Assembly (NCBI GenBank): GCA_024398965.1
Contig: JAKSIF010000008.1
Coordinates: 36,704-100,703 of the forward strand
DNA: 64,000 nt
Source: Fibrobacter sp.
Lineage (GTDB): Bacteria; Fibrobacterota; Fibrobacteria; Fibrobacterales; Fibrobacteraceae
Direction of reading: 5' to 3'
A program made the position numbers and the translations under genes. Shown piece by piece: positions 55,401 to 64,000 of this stretch. The notes below the pieces were generated by a model. The model had not been told where the DNA came from and made no database searches. It was given only the letters and a program-made list of their open reading frames with translations. Position 1 is the first letter of the stretch; every line of letters begins with the position of its first letter.

Positions 55401-55495
55401 ATAGCGTTGCGTTAAAGGCTCCGGTTTCCGGCCAGTACTTTATGCAGGTCCAGGTGGGGAGCCAGACATTAACCCGCAGGTTCTCGGTCAAGTAG
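49418..55495 (+). CDS. Giant secreted surface protein: GLUG-like, InlB-like repeats, T9SS-like tail
   Basis: 2025 residues from ATG 49418 (AGAGGG 5 nt upstream; an in-frame start at 49376 is less likely). A signal peptide ends AFAA. Residues about 150-800 contain many short GGLVG/GGIAG motifs, like GLUG or beta-solenoid repeats. Residues about 837-1490 are InlB/Flg_new-type repeats (ending FKGWD or FKGWS then ALYDS), three of them nearly identical 132-residue units. A Ser-rich linker (SSSSEPESSSSSEEIESSSS) leads to a C-terminal region with a FSGWNLVANPYNWYVDL motif and a T9SS-like tail (GKTVANGRFTALAGSNS to TRRFSVK). Likely a cell-surface adhesin; ligand unknown. Confidence 0.85.
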   Translation: MKAKISLFLFTMLLVSGMAFAAGGYYNLVSIQTGISYPMFGGFGAADSTLVLTQDVNTCRDASWAVYFNNSYHSADGTGKIGRYSGFGWQQAFSATGRCVASAESTPENLYKMLKTHWVDAMVAKNLSLGNDIDLGETSSTAGKCVANHVPLPFRENTVFDGQWKKISNMCYVGSTMDKPVGFFESVSNSVVQRIDFNHARVVVKGGSNDGADYYPVGAVAGAAILSTIDSISIANDSLEAPLAGGVVGASINTTLQNISGDEDIFITNAQLITTGYAGSEYIETAASTDAQKISLATPYSVFLGGLAGVVIRSNEDPSLTGVSVKVDVHDSVSANRSALGGAVGLLFASTETISNVNVLVKKKMNESIPSRISGGSAMGGLVGYVSVFYENNSPVLGRVTIENSSFAGEIKNAASDAIIAVGGLVGRDSSLARMGFSIKNSSAEVTVDDNLETAGAYHYYAGGILGYSNDCISSVVEDDFVSITGSKASGSIAIAAEGDLHVQTFVGGIAGAGCFAMGEVGIKNDTSAVEISTNIKTGNDEQFDSVTVGGILGALNVAGNQGATLSNLLYTGNISVEDGLGYVFAGGVIGRFRGAEGGKSISFNDIMVKSAGKLIDYNATAASKPAGTNVKSTLIGGLCGKCHEIETIERVGVNGGISVAGKYAGDSLFVGGLVARFHNTNHNLKLEANFTIGDISVGSVTAGVNKVGYLLGFGLLKADGYSIRSNYHYGENDLDVNPFGVISETDLSDDGFTASWKTNDLILFNIRNGENKAYTNKHHDGTEIGENMKKSSFAGFLNGAFDKEQGETYAWTFVAGKNNDLPLFADGKNDAVEPDATTLVVTFLDKDGETIVQKNVEDGASLEFPTEEEVPEFAGWHFVGWEEVDVVTVHSDLSVNAIYEINTYEVKFFGKDQKTQIGETQVVNYEGAAVAPEAPTLVGYNFKGWDSYAFESVTSVLNINAVYEAIEYEVTFANYDGSVLSSSMVAYDTWAPEPVNVSREATAAYEYTFVGWDPEVTAVAGEVTYTAVYDSVKVKYDVAFYDFDGKQIGETQSVEYGAAAEEPEAPVSAGRVFKGWSDKTFKEVVKSLEITALYDSASFNVTLLDYKGDTLTALTDVLYNKDLSGQASPAREATKEYAYTFKGWSPELGKVVSDTTVKAVYDSVKVKYDVAFYDFDGKQIGETQSVEYGAAAEEPEAPVSAGRVFKGWSDKTFKEVVKSLEITALYDSASFNVTLLDYKGDTLTALTDVLYNKDLSGQASPAREATKEYAYTFKGWSPELGKVVSDTTVKAVYDSVKVKYDVAFYDFDGKQIGETQSVEYGAAAEEPEAPVSAGRVFKGWSDKTFKEVVKSLEITALYDSASFNVTLLDYKGDTLTALTDVLYNKDLSGQASPAREATKEYAYTFKGWSPELGKVVSDTTVKAVYDSVKVKYDVAFYDFDGKQIGETQSVEYGAAAVLPAVPEREGFDFVCWSDSARVVTNSLEIRPIYVPAVVSSSSSEPESSSSSEEIESSSSSYLFAEKMIEDSSMVLTGDAFFVGYKVSVVDPALATSVRLVVTGDNGYSMDKILVDSLETSTYSDSLSLLRLPAGNYTAELVVANDSAADSFTYSFFVQPEITVMARSWQMISMAGVDMNKMDLGRDASFYWWNEQNPIGDYWQYRAYEGEELEATRGYWYGTSEGRSIVLREVTGKVDSSIVWDLDSLFSGWNLVANPYNWYVDLSKGKSDNGDSVQFWRWNPETSEYDIPKVLGPYEAIWVKVNRATRWSMPSAPLFDLEKISSDKKFSSMEKVASLRKGAARKASASSWTLLATLSDNYGKTDSWNVLGAGLQPETMEKAPLGMGEYVRMTIADGKKKLAKSVKNVADEYEWTLNVGANSSRDGKIAFAGVSELNKLGYRLLVTSDGKTAELGEGETFPVALAKISKKVNIRVVKTGAVASSRQIRGLSMAQASGKLLMQVDVSTALAGAASRYVLVDAKGKTVANGRFTALAGSNSVALKAPVSGQYFMQVQVGSQTLTRRFSVK
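52501..53790 (+). repeat. Tandem 396-bp repeats inside the giant gene
   Basis: Units start at 52501, 52897 and 53293, exactly 396 bp apart. A partial fourth unit starts at 53689 and diverges after about 100 bp. Units 1 and 2 look identical; unit 3 carries silent changes near its start. Each unit encodes two InlB-like subrepeats of about 63 and 69 residues. Confidence 0.95.
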
Positions 55496-55512
55496 ATCTT
55501 TGTTTGGTGAAT

Positions 55513-55545
55513 AGGCCGTCGGCGTATGTCCGGCGGCCTTTCTTG
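55513..55545 (+). terminator. Terminator of the 49418 gene
   Basis: A 10-bp stem (AGGCCGTCGG/CCGGCGGCCT, one G-T pair) with a 7-nt loop is followed by TTTCTTGTTT. Confidence 0.8.
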
Positions 55546-55654
55546 TTTAAGAATTTCTTACAAATAGCTATATTTTCCGTTATGTTACACGGACTGCCAA
55601 TGCCAGTCCTTACCGTTGCTGTGCGGTAAAAAGAGTTTTGTGAAGGAGAATCTT

Positions 55655-58600
55655 ATGAAGAAGATCTCGGAATACTTTGGTTTGGTAACCCTTATGGTGG
55701 CGTCTTTCGCCTCCGTTTCTATGGCGCAAGGTACGAGCCAGGTGACGAAGTTCCTGTGTCGTTTCCCAACCTACGATTCGTTCGGTACAGAAGAAATCAA
55801 GGTTGCCAATGAGAACATACTTAGTAACCTAGAAAATTGCGATTTGGATGATAGTGATTATCCTATTGTTTACAAATGCACCCTTCACGGGGAAGAGATT
55901 TCCTTACCCACCGGCTATCCCGATTACTCCTGTACGGAATATACGTACGACAAGACCTACTTCTGCTTGAAGCTGGATGGTGATGCTATCAAGCTGAAAC
56001 AGTCCGATGTAGATCTGCTTGCCGACGGTTATACTTGCTTTGAGGATTGGTTTACTGAACTGGATGTCTCCTATGCTAGTGCGCAGGTCAGCTCTCGCAA
56101 TGTAAGTGGTGGTGTCCTTGGTTTTATCAGTGAAAATTCCGCCTCTGCCGATAAGCTTGTTCTTGAGTCCGATATTGATTTTGGTGAGATGGGGGCTGAT
56201 GGTTCCTGCAATAGGCCTTTTACCGCACTTATCAGTAGTTCCATCAAGACGGTTGATGGCGACTCTCACAAAATCAAGAATCTTTGCAACACTTCCGGTG
56301 GTTTTGCGCAGTCTCCTTACGGTAATGGTTATGATGCAGCCCCCGTGAACATTAATTTTAAGGATATCACATTTGAGACTGCCCGTGTACACGGGGGTGT
56401 CCTTGCTGAATCCTGGGGTGGCTCTGACGGTAGCAGTGTTGTCAGTGCTGTGAATGTTACTGTAGATGGCGCTGTTGTAACTGCTGCTTCTGGGACGGCT
56501 GGTGGCTTGACCGGTTTCCTTGAACCCGGTTCCGTGCTTGATGGGGTTACTGTAAGTAATGTAACCGTTGAAGGTGAAAGTAGTTATGACCGTGTAGGTG
56601 GTATTGCCGGAGCGATAAATGCAGATGCATACGGCTACGCTTATAGCACTTCGATTATGAAAACACGAGTCATGGGCACTAATTCTCTTAAAGGTAAAAA
56701 TGCTGGTGGCCTTATTGGTTACATAAGCCATAACGCAGATGTTACCATTTCTAACTCCAAGGTGTCTGGCGTTACGGTTAAGGGCTCCTATGCCGGTGGT
56801 ATGGTTGGCTTTATTGAACCTAAGGCTTCCTCCGTCAGTGTCATCTTTACCAGTGATACCACGGATCAGTCGACTGTTACTGCTGCAGGGTATGAGTCCT
56901 ATAGTGCCAGAGATAACTTGATGGAAAGTGGTGTTGGGGCTAAGGCTGCGTTTGCTGGCGGCTTGATTGGCGCTGCCCAGACTTCTCGCGATTATTCTGG
57001 AGATGTGCAACACACGTTAATGATGACGATTGAAGATTTTTTGGGAACAAACTTGACCATCAATACTGATGTTGCAGCAGCAGATCAGCCTACTGGAACG
57101 GATCCTAAAAAAGTGTTCCTGGGTGGTGTGGCTGGCTACATGTTCGTTTCTGGTGATGGAATGATATCCAGAAAAATGAAGGTGTCCTCTTTATCGATTA
57201 CCAATAACGAAATAGATGCAGAATCCTATATGGGCGGTATCTATGGCCAGGTTACAGCAAAGGGTACCAAGGGTGCAACGAATTTTGCAAAAGATACCGT
57301 AACTTCGGCAACCCTTTCTAAGGGCGCCTATGCAGGTGGTTTTATCGGTCATTTGTATGGTGCTGATGCGTATTCAGGATCTTCTGCCGTTATGGAAGAC
57401 TCCTACTTTAGTGGAGCTATAAACCCCAGTTGCGGTAAGCGTTCTGCCATTGGTGGCTTTGTGGGCTATTTCGAAGCAAAGAAAACTGACGATAGCTATG
57501 TGGATATTAACAAGTCTGTAGTAGAAGCCGACATTACGGAAAATTTTGGTAAGTGTGGAACCGATGATGTTGCAGGAATTGATTCCTCCAGCGTCGGTGG
57601 CCTTGTCGGTCGAACTGCGGAAAATAATAGAGCTCGTATAAGAAATACGTATCTCAAGGGTAATATCACCTATAGTGCCCCGGATGGATTGACGACTGCC
57701 TGGGTTGGTGGTATTCTTGGATCATCGGAGTCATATGGTGATCGATGCATTATTAACGACAAAACCATAATTTATTCCACTTATCGAATTACCACGGATG
57801 ATGTTATCACTGGTGTCGGTGTATGTACTGAAGACGAATGGCATCTAGGTGTTCCTAACTGGAGTGCTTCTATTGGCAACGAAAGTGTCAAATCTTTCCT
57901 AAATCTTCGTACTTCAACAGGAACCTCGACTGGACCGTTTGGTTATCGTAATAACCATTTATACACAAGCACATGGGGCGATAACGATTCTTATTCGATC
58001 CTTAAGGATGGATCGAGTGTCAATGGAGAAGTTTCTCAGGATGTGTTAAAGTCCGATATAGCTGCAGCAGTCTTTAACACTGTTGATGGTGTATGGACTC
58101 GCAGTGAAGCTGTTAACGAAGGCTATCCCAGCTTTGCCGATGACGAAAACCTGCCCATATACACGGTAGTCTTCGACCTGTCTTCGGCATTTAGCGATTA
58201 TGCAGCTGCAGATGATCCTGATGCCGCAACAACTCCTATGCCATCGGAAATGCAGGATCTTTTGGATCGCTATGAACCCTACGAATACTACTCCTATATT
58301 GTAAATGACTGGAGTAGTTCTCGCTCTAGTTACATGCGTCAGGGTGTCGTAGCCTATACCAATAACAAGGGACAGTTGCCTGCGGCTTTGGTGGCCGACA
58401 TGAAGACCGTTGCCGATAATTCTTACTGGGTAGGTAAGGTTGGAACTACAGACTACAAGCTGAATTCTACCGAAACTTACTCTGCCCCGCTGGTTTATAC
58501 CCTTACTCCCAAGAAAACATACCAGTTTGTGTATAGGAATTGCTTCTATGATGGCGGAATGGTATGCTATTCTTCCGATGAAGGAGGCTTCTTCTTGTCC

Positions 58601-61600
58601 GCCGCATTGGACGAGGTTTCCGATGATGGTTCAAATGATTGGACGTTGTTGCCTACTTTCTGGAATACAATCGATAATCAGTACTATGATGCGGTCCTTT
58701 TGATAAAAGAAACCGATTTTACTGCAAATGTTGTAAATGCTGCTGGAGAAGATGCCTTTGATGCATCTAACATCATTGCTGGAGAAACTATTTATACCTA
58801 TGGAGCCTTGATTGACTATCTGGTGAAAGGGAATGTTCCCTCTACAGAACCACTCTACTTCGTCTATATCAACTCTAGCACGAGGAGCAACGCTGCCAGT
58901 GCGCAACTTGTTGTACGTTCTTCTGGACTGTATGACAAGTGGGTCGGTAACATCAATTACTACAACGCAGGAACAGATCAGATTCTTCCTCAGAAGCTGA
59001 GCTACGAAAAGGCTGCCATTAATGATAGTAAGAATCCGGTTTACGTCCCCTTGACCAACAATTTGAGCTTTGACTTTGTCGCTCCGGGTTATACTTACGA
59101 CGGTTACAAGGCCTCCTTTGTAATTGGAGGAGCTACCCCGGCAAAGACAGACGCTCCCACCTACTTTGCAGGCAAGAATGAATTCCAGGCCTTGATCAAC
59201 GATTCGAAATACGAGGCTGGATGGACTACGGAATTGCTTGATGCCGGTACACCCTTGAACATGGATTCTGTTGCAATCGGTAAGGGCCGCTTGATGGAAA
59301 GTGCCGCTGCAACTTTGACGTCTCAATTGATCATTGAACCGGTGCTTACAAAGATTCCCTACACGGTTACGTTCAACCTGGACGCATTCACCGATGTCTA
59401 CTATGGTGATGACGAAACCGAAACCGAATGCGCCAAGGGCACCGCAGCAGAAGGCGCCTGCCCCAAGAAGTATGTTATCAATGATGTTTACTTCCCCAGG
59501 AAAATCTATGGTGCCGTGAACGTTGCAGGCGAGAAGAGCTACCAGAAAGTCCAATGGCGTGTAAACGAAAACGATGATAATGGTATTTCCGTCTTGCAGC
59601 TGACCGTTAACAATCTTAGAGAAAAGACAGCCGATGAACTGAACAGTCTCACTGAGACTGAAAAACTGGATTACATCAACAAATATATTCAGAGCACTGC
59701 TGATGCAGATGGCAATTACTCGTTTACGATGTATGGCTTTGCTGAGGCCAATGTAAAGCTAGCCTCTTCCATGTACTTGGAAATGTTGGGCGTTGCCTCC
59801 GCATACGACAAGGATGATCCGTCCCAAAACGTTAAGGACTTTGTCCTGACAGACGAAGCTGATTACCATGGTCACTTTGAAATCTCCCAGAAGTATGGTG
59901 CAGGTGTTGACGATGTGTCTACCCATACGTCTACCTGGTCTCGAATCATGGACATGGGCTCTCCCAACTATAAGGACTGGAGCCACAACATCCTTATTCC
60001 GGGTGCAAATGATACCCTGTACTTTGATGTGAAGTTCGTTCCCGATGCAGGTTACGATATTGAGTATATATCCTACGAAACCACAGCCAGTGGCTACAGT
60101 GCCGGTCCTGCTCCTGGCAAGCCGGAAAATCCCTTTGGTTATGACAACGACACTAAGAAGCTGGTCTTGAACCCGTACCTGGTCAACATGGCCGCGTTCT
60201 ACGTCAAGTTTATCTCTAACGACTATAACGTCTCCTTTACAGCTCCTGAAGAAGGTATGTACATTACCGGGGACGACTGGGGCCGTGACTGGACTTCGCC
60301 TCAGGCCTATTCTGCCGCGGATATAAACAAGGACTTCCCGAAGATCTATGCTCTTGATAAGTGCTACGGATGGTCTCCCAGTGTAACTCCGGAAGAATTG
60401 CCTGATGAATGGCCCTTCCCGGCAACGAAGCTTACAGAAGAGGTGATGAAGTACCTTTCTCTCGGAACTGAAAATACCTTAGTGCTTGAAGAATTGGTTC
60501 CCTGTAATCCTCGCACGAAATCCATAACCGTATCGAGTAAGTTCGGTACTGTAACGCTGTCTCAGGTTATTGGTGACGGCGAAAATGTGTATCCCTTCAA
60601 AGAGGGTGGCTATACAAGGGTTCCGTCGACTGTAGAGGGAATTCCCTTCCAGATTAAGATTGAACCTCTTGAAAGCTATGTCGTGAAGAGCATTACCTAT
60701 AGCTTCCGTAATCAGTACAATAATCTGGAATCGACTCTTCTGGACTACGATCCTGAGTATCTTCCCGGGATTGTTGTTCAAGGTCTTCACGACAGTCCAT
60801 CTATTGACGTGGAATACTACGCTCCTGGTTCGCGCTTTGTAAAGTATGACCTGGGTATTGGTGAAACGGATTCTGCCGAAGTCTACTTCCCCGAAGACGC
60901 TCTGCTGACCCAGACGTTCACCATGGAAGATGCGAACGAAACTAAGCCGTGGCAGCCCTACAGGGTTGGTAAGCATTTCAAGGGCTGGTCCTTGACTCCT
61001 GAAAGCGATGTAGTCGATATCGATCTTTATTCTTTAATTGATGCGGATCTCATTTCCCGCCTGAGCATGAAGGAAAACTATCCCACCACACTGTACGCCG
61101 TGTGGGATGAAAACTTTGATGGTGGTCAGGTGATGTTCGACCTTGAACAAGGTGATGTGGAACATGGTTCCGTGAAGGTATACCAGGAATGGGATGGCAA
61201 GAAAATCTACCATGACATTTCTGACGCTGTGACCTTGGTCTATAAGCAAGAGGGTGAAAGCTATCTCTTTGGTGTAGAAGCTATTCCTGACGCCGGTTAC
61301 GAAAATGCAGGAGTCTCTGTTGTAAGACTTTGCGCTGATGGTTTGGATGCCGAAAGATGTGAAGGCACGACCTTTACTCCCGATGACAATGGTATCTATA
61401 GCATTTTGGCTGCCTGGACGTCTGCAGTCGATGTGGCCAGCACCATCAGGGTTTCGGCAACCTTCGCCAAGACCGCTTACAACTTCGCCTTCAATATGGG
61501 TAATGCCCCATCCAGTGTCTACAAGACTTCGGAATGGATTGATTCCAAGGATAATATGCAGCTGGACGAAGTGTTCCCCGAAGGTGTTGCCCGTACCGAT

Positions 61601-64000
61601 GCCTGCTTCGGTGGTTGGGCCTTTGCAGATGGCGAATCCGTTGGCTTCAGCAAGCTGAGCGGCGACGACTTCTTTGCCGCACTTGCAGCAGCAACTCCTG
61701 AGAAGCAGACTGTTCCGCCTGCAGACCCCGATGGCGAAGCTGGCGAAATCGACGTCTATAACCTCTACCCGGTTTGGACAACTACCGACTGCGCTCCGAA
61801 GACTGTGAAGGTTGCTTCCAGCAATGCTCCTAGCAGCGGCAAGTTTGTCTTGACTCAGGGCGCAATCAAGCTGGATGTCACTGCAGCTGGCGTTACGGTT
61901 CCTGCCGATGCCAAGATGGATGTTCAGTTTGTTGTTGGTGCAGGCGCAAGTGTCGACGCCGCTGTAACCTACGACGTAGCCCTGCTTGACGCTGATGGCG
62001 AACCGGTCAACGAAGGCCTTAACGACAGCAAGCTCACTCCTGTCGATAACGTAGCCTCCTACACCTTCGCAGGTAGTGTTGCTGTTACGGACGATGAACT
62101 TGAGGTTGTTTCTTATAACTTGAGCGCTACGGTCGAGTACGACGAAATGACCGTGGTCTTCGACGTGAATGCCGGTGACGAAGATGTGTTCTACGGAAGC
62201 GACTGGAAGAAGACTGCCACCTACTCCATGGACATGGCCGCAGACGAACTGAAGCTCCCCAAGAACATTTATCGTTCCTACATCAGGCTTCTTGGCTGGT
62301 CTTTCTCTACTGATGAAGATGCTAATATCTATACCGCCTTCGACAGCGACATGGTTGGCGAGTACATCGAGGCAAAGGCCGCTTCTGCCGATGGCTCTGT
62401 AACTCTCTTTGCCCGTTGGGATGAATCCGAAGGCCCGCAGGTTTACACTGTTGTGAACGGCATGTCTGAAAAGGGTGTTCTCCACCTGGCTCAGACCGTG
62501 GGTACAGAAGAAGTTCCCTACGTTGTTGAACAGGGTATGCAGATTCCGGTTGCCGCCGAAACTGAATTTACCGTAACCTACGAACCTAAGCCCGGCTATA
62601 AGGTGGTTAGCTTCAAGGCTACCGACCTGCAGGGTGTGGAAATTGCTGACGCCATTACAACCACAATCGCCGCTGACGTGGTGGTTGGTACGTTTAGCCT
62701 GAACAAGGATATCGTGATCGTTGCAGTTCTTGAAGCTGCTGGTTACGAAATCGTTCTTGACGCAAATGTGGAAGCCGATGCCGAAGATCCTCTGTTCTAC
62801 GGTTCTGATTGGGAATCCGTCAAGGAATTCGACCTGACCGACAACAAGGAACTTCCCACGAACCTGTATCGCTCTGGTCACAAGGTCACTGGCTGGACCA
62901 TGACTCTCGACGCAGACGCACCGGTCTATAAGGAATTCAATGCTACTTTGGAAGCTGCAGCAACTGCTGCTGCAACTGGAGATGTTCCTGAAAAGCTCAA
63001 GCTGTACGCACACTGGGAAGCTTCTTCCGAAACCGCTATGACAGTTAAGTCTGCCAACAGCGCAGAAGAAGGCTCCCTGAAGATCTTCCAGGCTGTAGAA
63101 GGCAACAACACAACTCCGATGGTTGTTCCTGCTGAAGGTCTTGTTGTGCCTGTGGGCTTGAACGACGTGCAGCTTGTTGCAGTCTTTAGCCCGGCCGAAG
63201 ATTTCACCTTGACCGATGACTTCTATATGTTTGTTAAGGCCGACGGTGCCGATTCCGCAGCCCTGGAAAAGGTGGCGGATGGTGCTGCCTTTGCTTTGGC
63301 TCGTAACGTTTCCATTATGGCTCCGGTCATCCAGAAGAACTACAAGTTCGCCTTTGATGTAAACGCCGGCGATGCCAACGTGTTCTACGACAATGCTCTG
63401 CCCGAAACTGCCACTTACAATGTGGATGCAGAAGAAGCCGATCGCGTTCTTCCCACCGGTATTTACCGCGCAGGCAAGACTCTTGATGGCTGGGCATTGT
63501 CTGCCAACGCTACTAGCGGCGTAAAGGTCTTTGACGCAGCCTTTGTTTCTAAGGTGCTGGCCTCTGACGCTCCGGATGCTGCCGGCGTAAGAACCCTGTA
63601 TGCCGTATGGACTGCTTCTACGGAAGAGCCGATTGTGGTGACCGTGGATGTGGAAAATGCTTCCAGCGGTACCATGAAGCTGTATCAGGTTCTTGGCGAT
63701 GCCGCTGCCGACAAGGTTGAGCTGGCTCTGGTGAACAACCAGGTGTCTGTTCCGGCTGTTGCAGGCATGAAGATTTCTGCAGACTTTACCTTGGCTGACA
63801 ACTTCGAATTCACGGATGCAACTCCCATTGTCGTAACGGCTGCCAGCGCCACCGCTGATGATGAACCGGCTGTCTATGCAAATGGAAGCGCCTTCGAAGT
63901 TACCGAGAACGTGACCATTTCTGTGAACGTGAAGACCGATAGGCCGACCTTCGCCTTTGATGCAAATGCAAACGGTGGCATGGTCTACTATGTTGGCGAC
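55655..64000 (+). CDS. Giant secreted repeat protein, 3' part beyond the window
   Basis: The frame is open from ATG 55655 to the right edge, at least 2782 residues; I checked it at several points and it reads as protein throughout. AAGGAG precedes the ATG. A signal peptide ends VSMA-QG. Residues about 140-720 are GLUG-like beta-solenoid repeats (AGGLTGFLEPGS, VGGIAGAIN, AGGLIGYISH, AGGMVGFIEP). From about residue 1220 to the edge come long InlB-like units of roughly 200 residues, with strands such as YNFAFNMGNAPSSVYKTS and FDVNAGDEDVFYGSDW, then LGWSF and LFARWDES. It has the same overall design as the 49418 protein and follows it at 160 bp. Probably a surface adhesin or matrix protein. Confidence 0.85.
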   Translation, partial: MKKISEYFGLVTLMVASFASVSMAQGTSQVTKFLCRFPTYDSFGTEEIKVANENILSNLENCDLDDSDYPIVYKCTLHGEEISLPTGYPDYSCTEYTYDKTYFCLKLDGDAIKLKQSDVDLLADGYTCFEDWFTELDVSYASAQVSSRNVSGGVLGFISENSASADKLVLESDIDFGEMGADGSCNRPFTALISSSIKTVDGDSHKIKNLCNTSGGFAQSPYGNGYDAAPVNINFKDITFETARVHGGVLAESWGGSDGSSVVSAVNVTVDGAVVTAASGTAGGLTGFLEPGSVLDGVTVSNVTVEGESSYDRVGGIAGAINADAYGYAYSTSIMKTRVMGTNSLKGKNAGGLIGYISHNADVTISNSKVSGVTVKGSYAGGMVGFIEPKASSVSVIFTSDTTDQSTVTAAGYESYSARDNLMESGVGAKAAFAGGLIGAAQTSRDYSGDVQHTLMMTIEDFLGTNLTINTDVAAADQPTGTDPKKVFLGGVAGYMFVSGDGMISRKMKVSSLSITNNEIDAESYMGGIYGQVTAKGTKGATNFAKDTVTSATLSKGAYAGGFIGHLYGADAYSGSSAVMEDSYFSGAINPSCGKRSAIGGFVGYFEAKKTDDSYVDINKSVVEADITENFGKCGTDDVAGIDSSSVGGLVGRTAENNRARIRNTYLKGNITYSAPDGLTTAWVGGILGSSESYGDRCIINDKTIIYSTYRITTDDVITGVGVCTEDEWHLGVPNWSASIGNESVKSFLNLRTSTGTSTGPFGYRNNHLYTSTWGDNDSYSILKDGSSVNGEVSQDVLKSDIAAAVFNTVDGVWTRSEAVNEGYPSFADDENLPIYTVVFDLSSAFSDYAAADDPDAATTPMPSEMQDLLDRYEPYEYYSYIVNDWSSSRSSYMRQGVVAYTNNKGQLPAALVADMKTVADNSYWVGKVGTTDYKLNSTETYSAPLVYTLTPKKTYQFVYRNCFYDGGMVCYSSDEGGFFLSAALDEVSDDGSNDWTLLPTFWNTIDNQYYDAVLLIKETDFTANVVNAAGEDAFDASNIIAGETIYTYGALIDYLVKGNVPSTEPLYFVYINSSTRSNAASAQLVVRSSGLYDKWVGNINYYNAGTDQILPQKLSYEKAAINDSKNPVYVPLTNNLSFDFVAPGYTYDGYKASFVIGGATPAKTDAPTYFAGKNEFQALINDSKYEAGWTTELLDAGTPLNMDSVAIGKGRLMESAAATLTSQLIIEPVLTKIPYTVTFNLDAFTDVYYGDDETETECAKGTAAEGACPKKYVINDVYFPRKIYGAVNVAGEKSYQKVQWRVNENDDNGISVLQLTVNNLREKTADELNSLTETEKLDYINKYIQSTADADGNYSFTMYGFAEANVKLASSMYLEMLGVASAYDKDDPSQNVKDFVLTDEADYHGHFEISQKYGAGVDDVSTHTSTWSRIMDMGSPNYKDWSHNILIPGANDTLYFDVKFVPDAGYDIEYISYETTASGYSAGPAPGKPENPFGYDNDTKKLVLNPYLVNMAAFYVKFISNDYNVSFTAPEEGMYITGDDWGRDWTSPQAYSAADINKDFPKIYALDKCYGWSPSVTPEELPDEWPFPATKLTEEVMKYLSLGTENTLVLEELVPCNPRTKSITVSSKFGTVTLSQVIGDGENVYPFKEGGYTRVPSTVEGIPFQIKIEPLESYVVKSITYSFRNQYNNLESTLLDYDPEYLPGIVVQGLHDSPSIDVEYYAPGSRFVKYDLGIGETDSAEVYFPEDALLTQTFTMEDANETKPWQPYRVGKHFKGWSLTPESDVVDIDLYSLIDADLISRLSMKENYPTTLYAVWDENFDGGQVMFDLEQGDVEHGSVKVYQEWDGKKIYHDISDAVTLVYKQEGESYLFGVEAIPDAGYENAGVSVVRLCADGLDAERCEGTTFTPDDNGIYSILAAWTSAVDVASTIRVSATFAKTAYNFAFNMGNAPSSVYKTSEWIDSKDNMQLDEVFPEGVARTDACFGGWAFADGESVGFSKLSGDDFFAALAAATPEKQTVPPADPDGEAGEIDVYNLYPVWTTTDCAPKTVKVASSNAPSSGKFVLTQGAIKLDVTAAGVTVPADAKMDVQFVVGAGASVDAAVTYDVALLDADGEPVNEGLNDSKLTPVDNVASYTFAGSVAVTDDELEVVSYNLSATVEYDEMTVVFDVNAGDEDVFYGSDWKKTATYSMDMAADELKLPKNIYRSYIRLLGWSFSTDEDANIYTAFDSDMVGEYIEAKAASADGSVTLFARWDESEGPQVYTVVNGMSEKGVLHLAQTVGTEEVPYVVEQGMQIPVAAETEFTVTYEPKPGYKVVSFKATDLQGVEIADAITTTIAADVVVGTFSLNKDIVIVAVLEAAGYEIVLDANVEADAEDPLFYGSDWESVKEFDLTDNKELPTNLYRSGHKVTGWTMTLDADAPVYKEFNATLEAAATAAATGDVPEKLKLYAHWEASSETAMTVKSANSAEEGSLKIFQAVEGNNTTPMVVPAEGLVVPVGLNDVQLVAVFSPAEDFTLTDDFYMFVKADGADSAALEKVADGAAFALARNVSIMAPVIQKNYKFAFDVNAGDANVFYDNALPETATYNVDAEEADRVLPTGIYRAGKTLDGWALSANATSGVKVFDAAFVSKVLASDAPDAAGVRTLYAVWTASTEEPIVVTVDVENASSGTMKLYQVLGDAAADKVELALVNNQVSVPAVAGMKISADFTLADNFEFTDATPIVVTAASATADDEPAVYANGSAFEVTENVTISVNVKTDRPTFAFDANANGGMVYYVGD

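Noticed and set aside
61034..63013. 659-residue frame on the minus strand
   Set aside because: Antisense of the giant repeat protein, whose repeats and composition are clearly coding on the plus strand.

Overview
The window looks like a chromosome segment of Fibrobacter (Fibrobacterota), a rumen or gut fibre degrader. The pointers are two lipoproteins with the Fibrobacter succinogenes major paralogous (FISUMP) domain, lipoproteins with a CGDDSSS start, Ser-rich linkers, giant secreted proteins with C-terminal tails like type IX secretion (T9SS) sorting domains, and cellulose-binding-like modules. No rRNA, tRNA, CRISPR array, integrase or transposase was seen. The assignment rests on reading protein sequences by eye, not on a search.

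Layout. 1-2910: a lipoprotein cut by the edge, then uvrB. 2912-16650: an AT-richer block with two FISUMP lipoproteins, one giant secreted protein (3826-15273) broken by a single in-frame TGA, and a small secreted protein. A 333-bp copy of the uvrB 5' end flanks this block on both sides in the same orientation. 17006-23421: a lipoprotein, a membrane acyltransferase, a metallo-beta-lactamase-fold hydrolase, a deacetylase-like protein, an acyl-CoA synthetase and fabF. 23459-25785: an Rpn-family nuclease, a small secreted protein and a RelB/ParE-like toxin-antitoxin pair whose toxin is frameshifted in an A8 tract. 25944-36260: cysS, sstT, an SAH-hydrolase-like protein, a DnaQ-type exonuclease and an operon of a glycosyltransferase, topoisomerase III and a GH3 protein. 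36466-42784: a fatty-acid/ribosome cluster (yceD-like, rpmF, plsX, fabD, fabG, acpP, rnc) in which a second, near-identical Rpn gene lies where fabH is usually found. 42840-49210: a four-helix-bundle protein, a peptide-type ABC binding protein and four outer-membrane or envelope beta-barrel proteins. 49418-64000: two giant repeat proteins, the second running off the edge.

How the parts fit. Housekeeping genes for lipid synthesis, translation and repair alternate with envelope genes (lipoproteins, barrels, adhesin-like giants) that probably mediate contact with plant fibre. The fab cluster lacks fabH and fabF. fabF instead sits in an operon-like group with an acyl-CoA synthetase, which would suit an organism that activates volatile fatty acids from its surroundings. 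Promoters repeatedly show a TAnnTTTG -10 box resembling that of Bacteroidetes, and several genes without a Shine-Dalgarno sequence have this box or a TATATT so close to the start codon that leaderless mRNAs are likely.

Most notable for follow-up: the uvrB-flanked block with its interrupted giant protein; the paired Rpn nucleases with a structured leader and a possible intragenic short protein; the homopolymer-frameshifted toxin; and the promoter/leaderless pattern.
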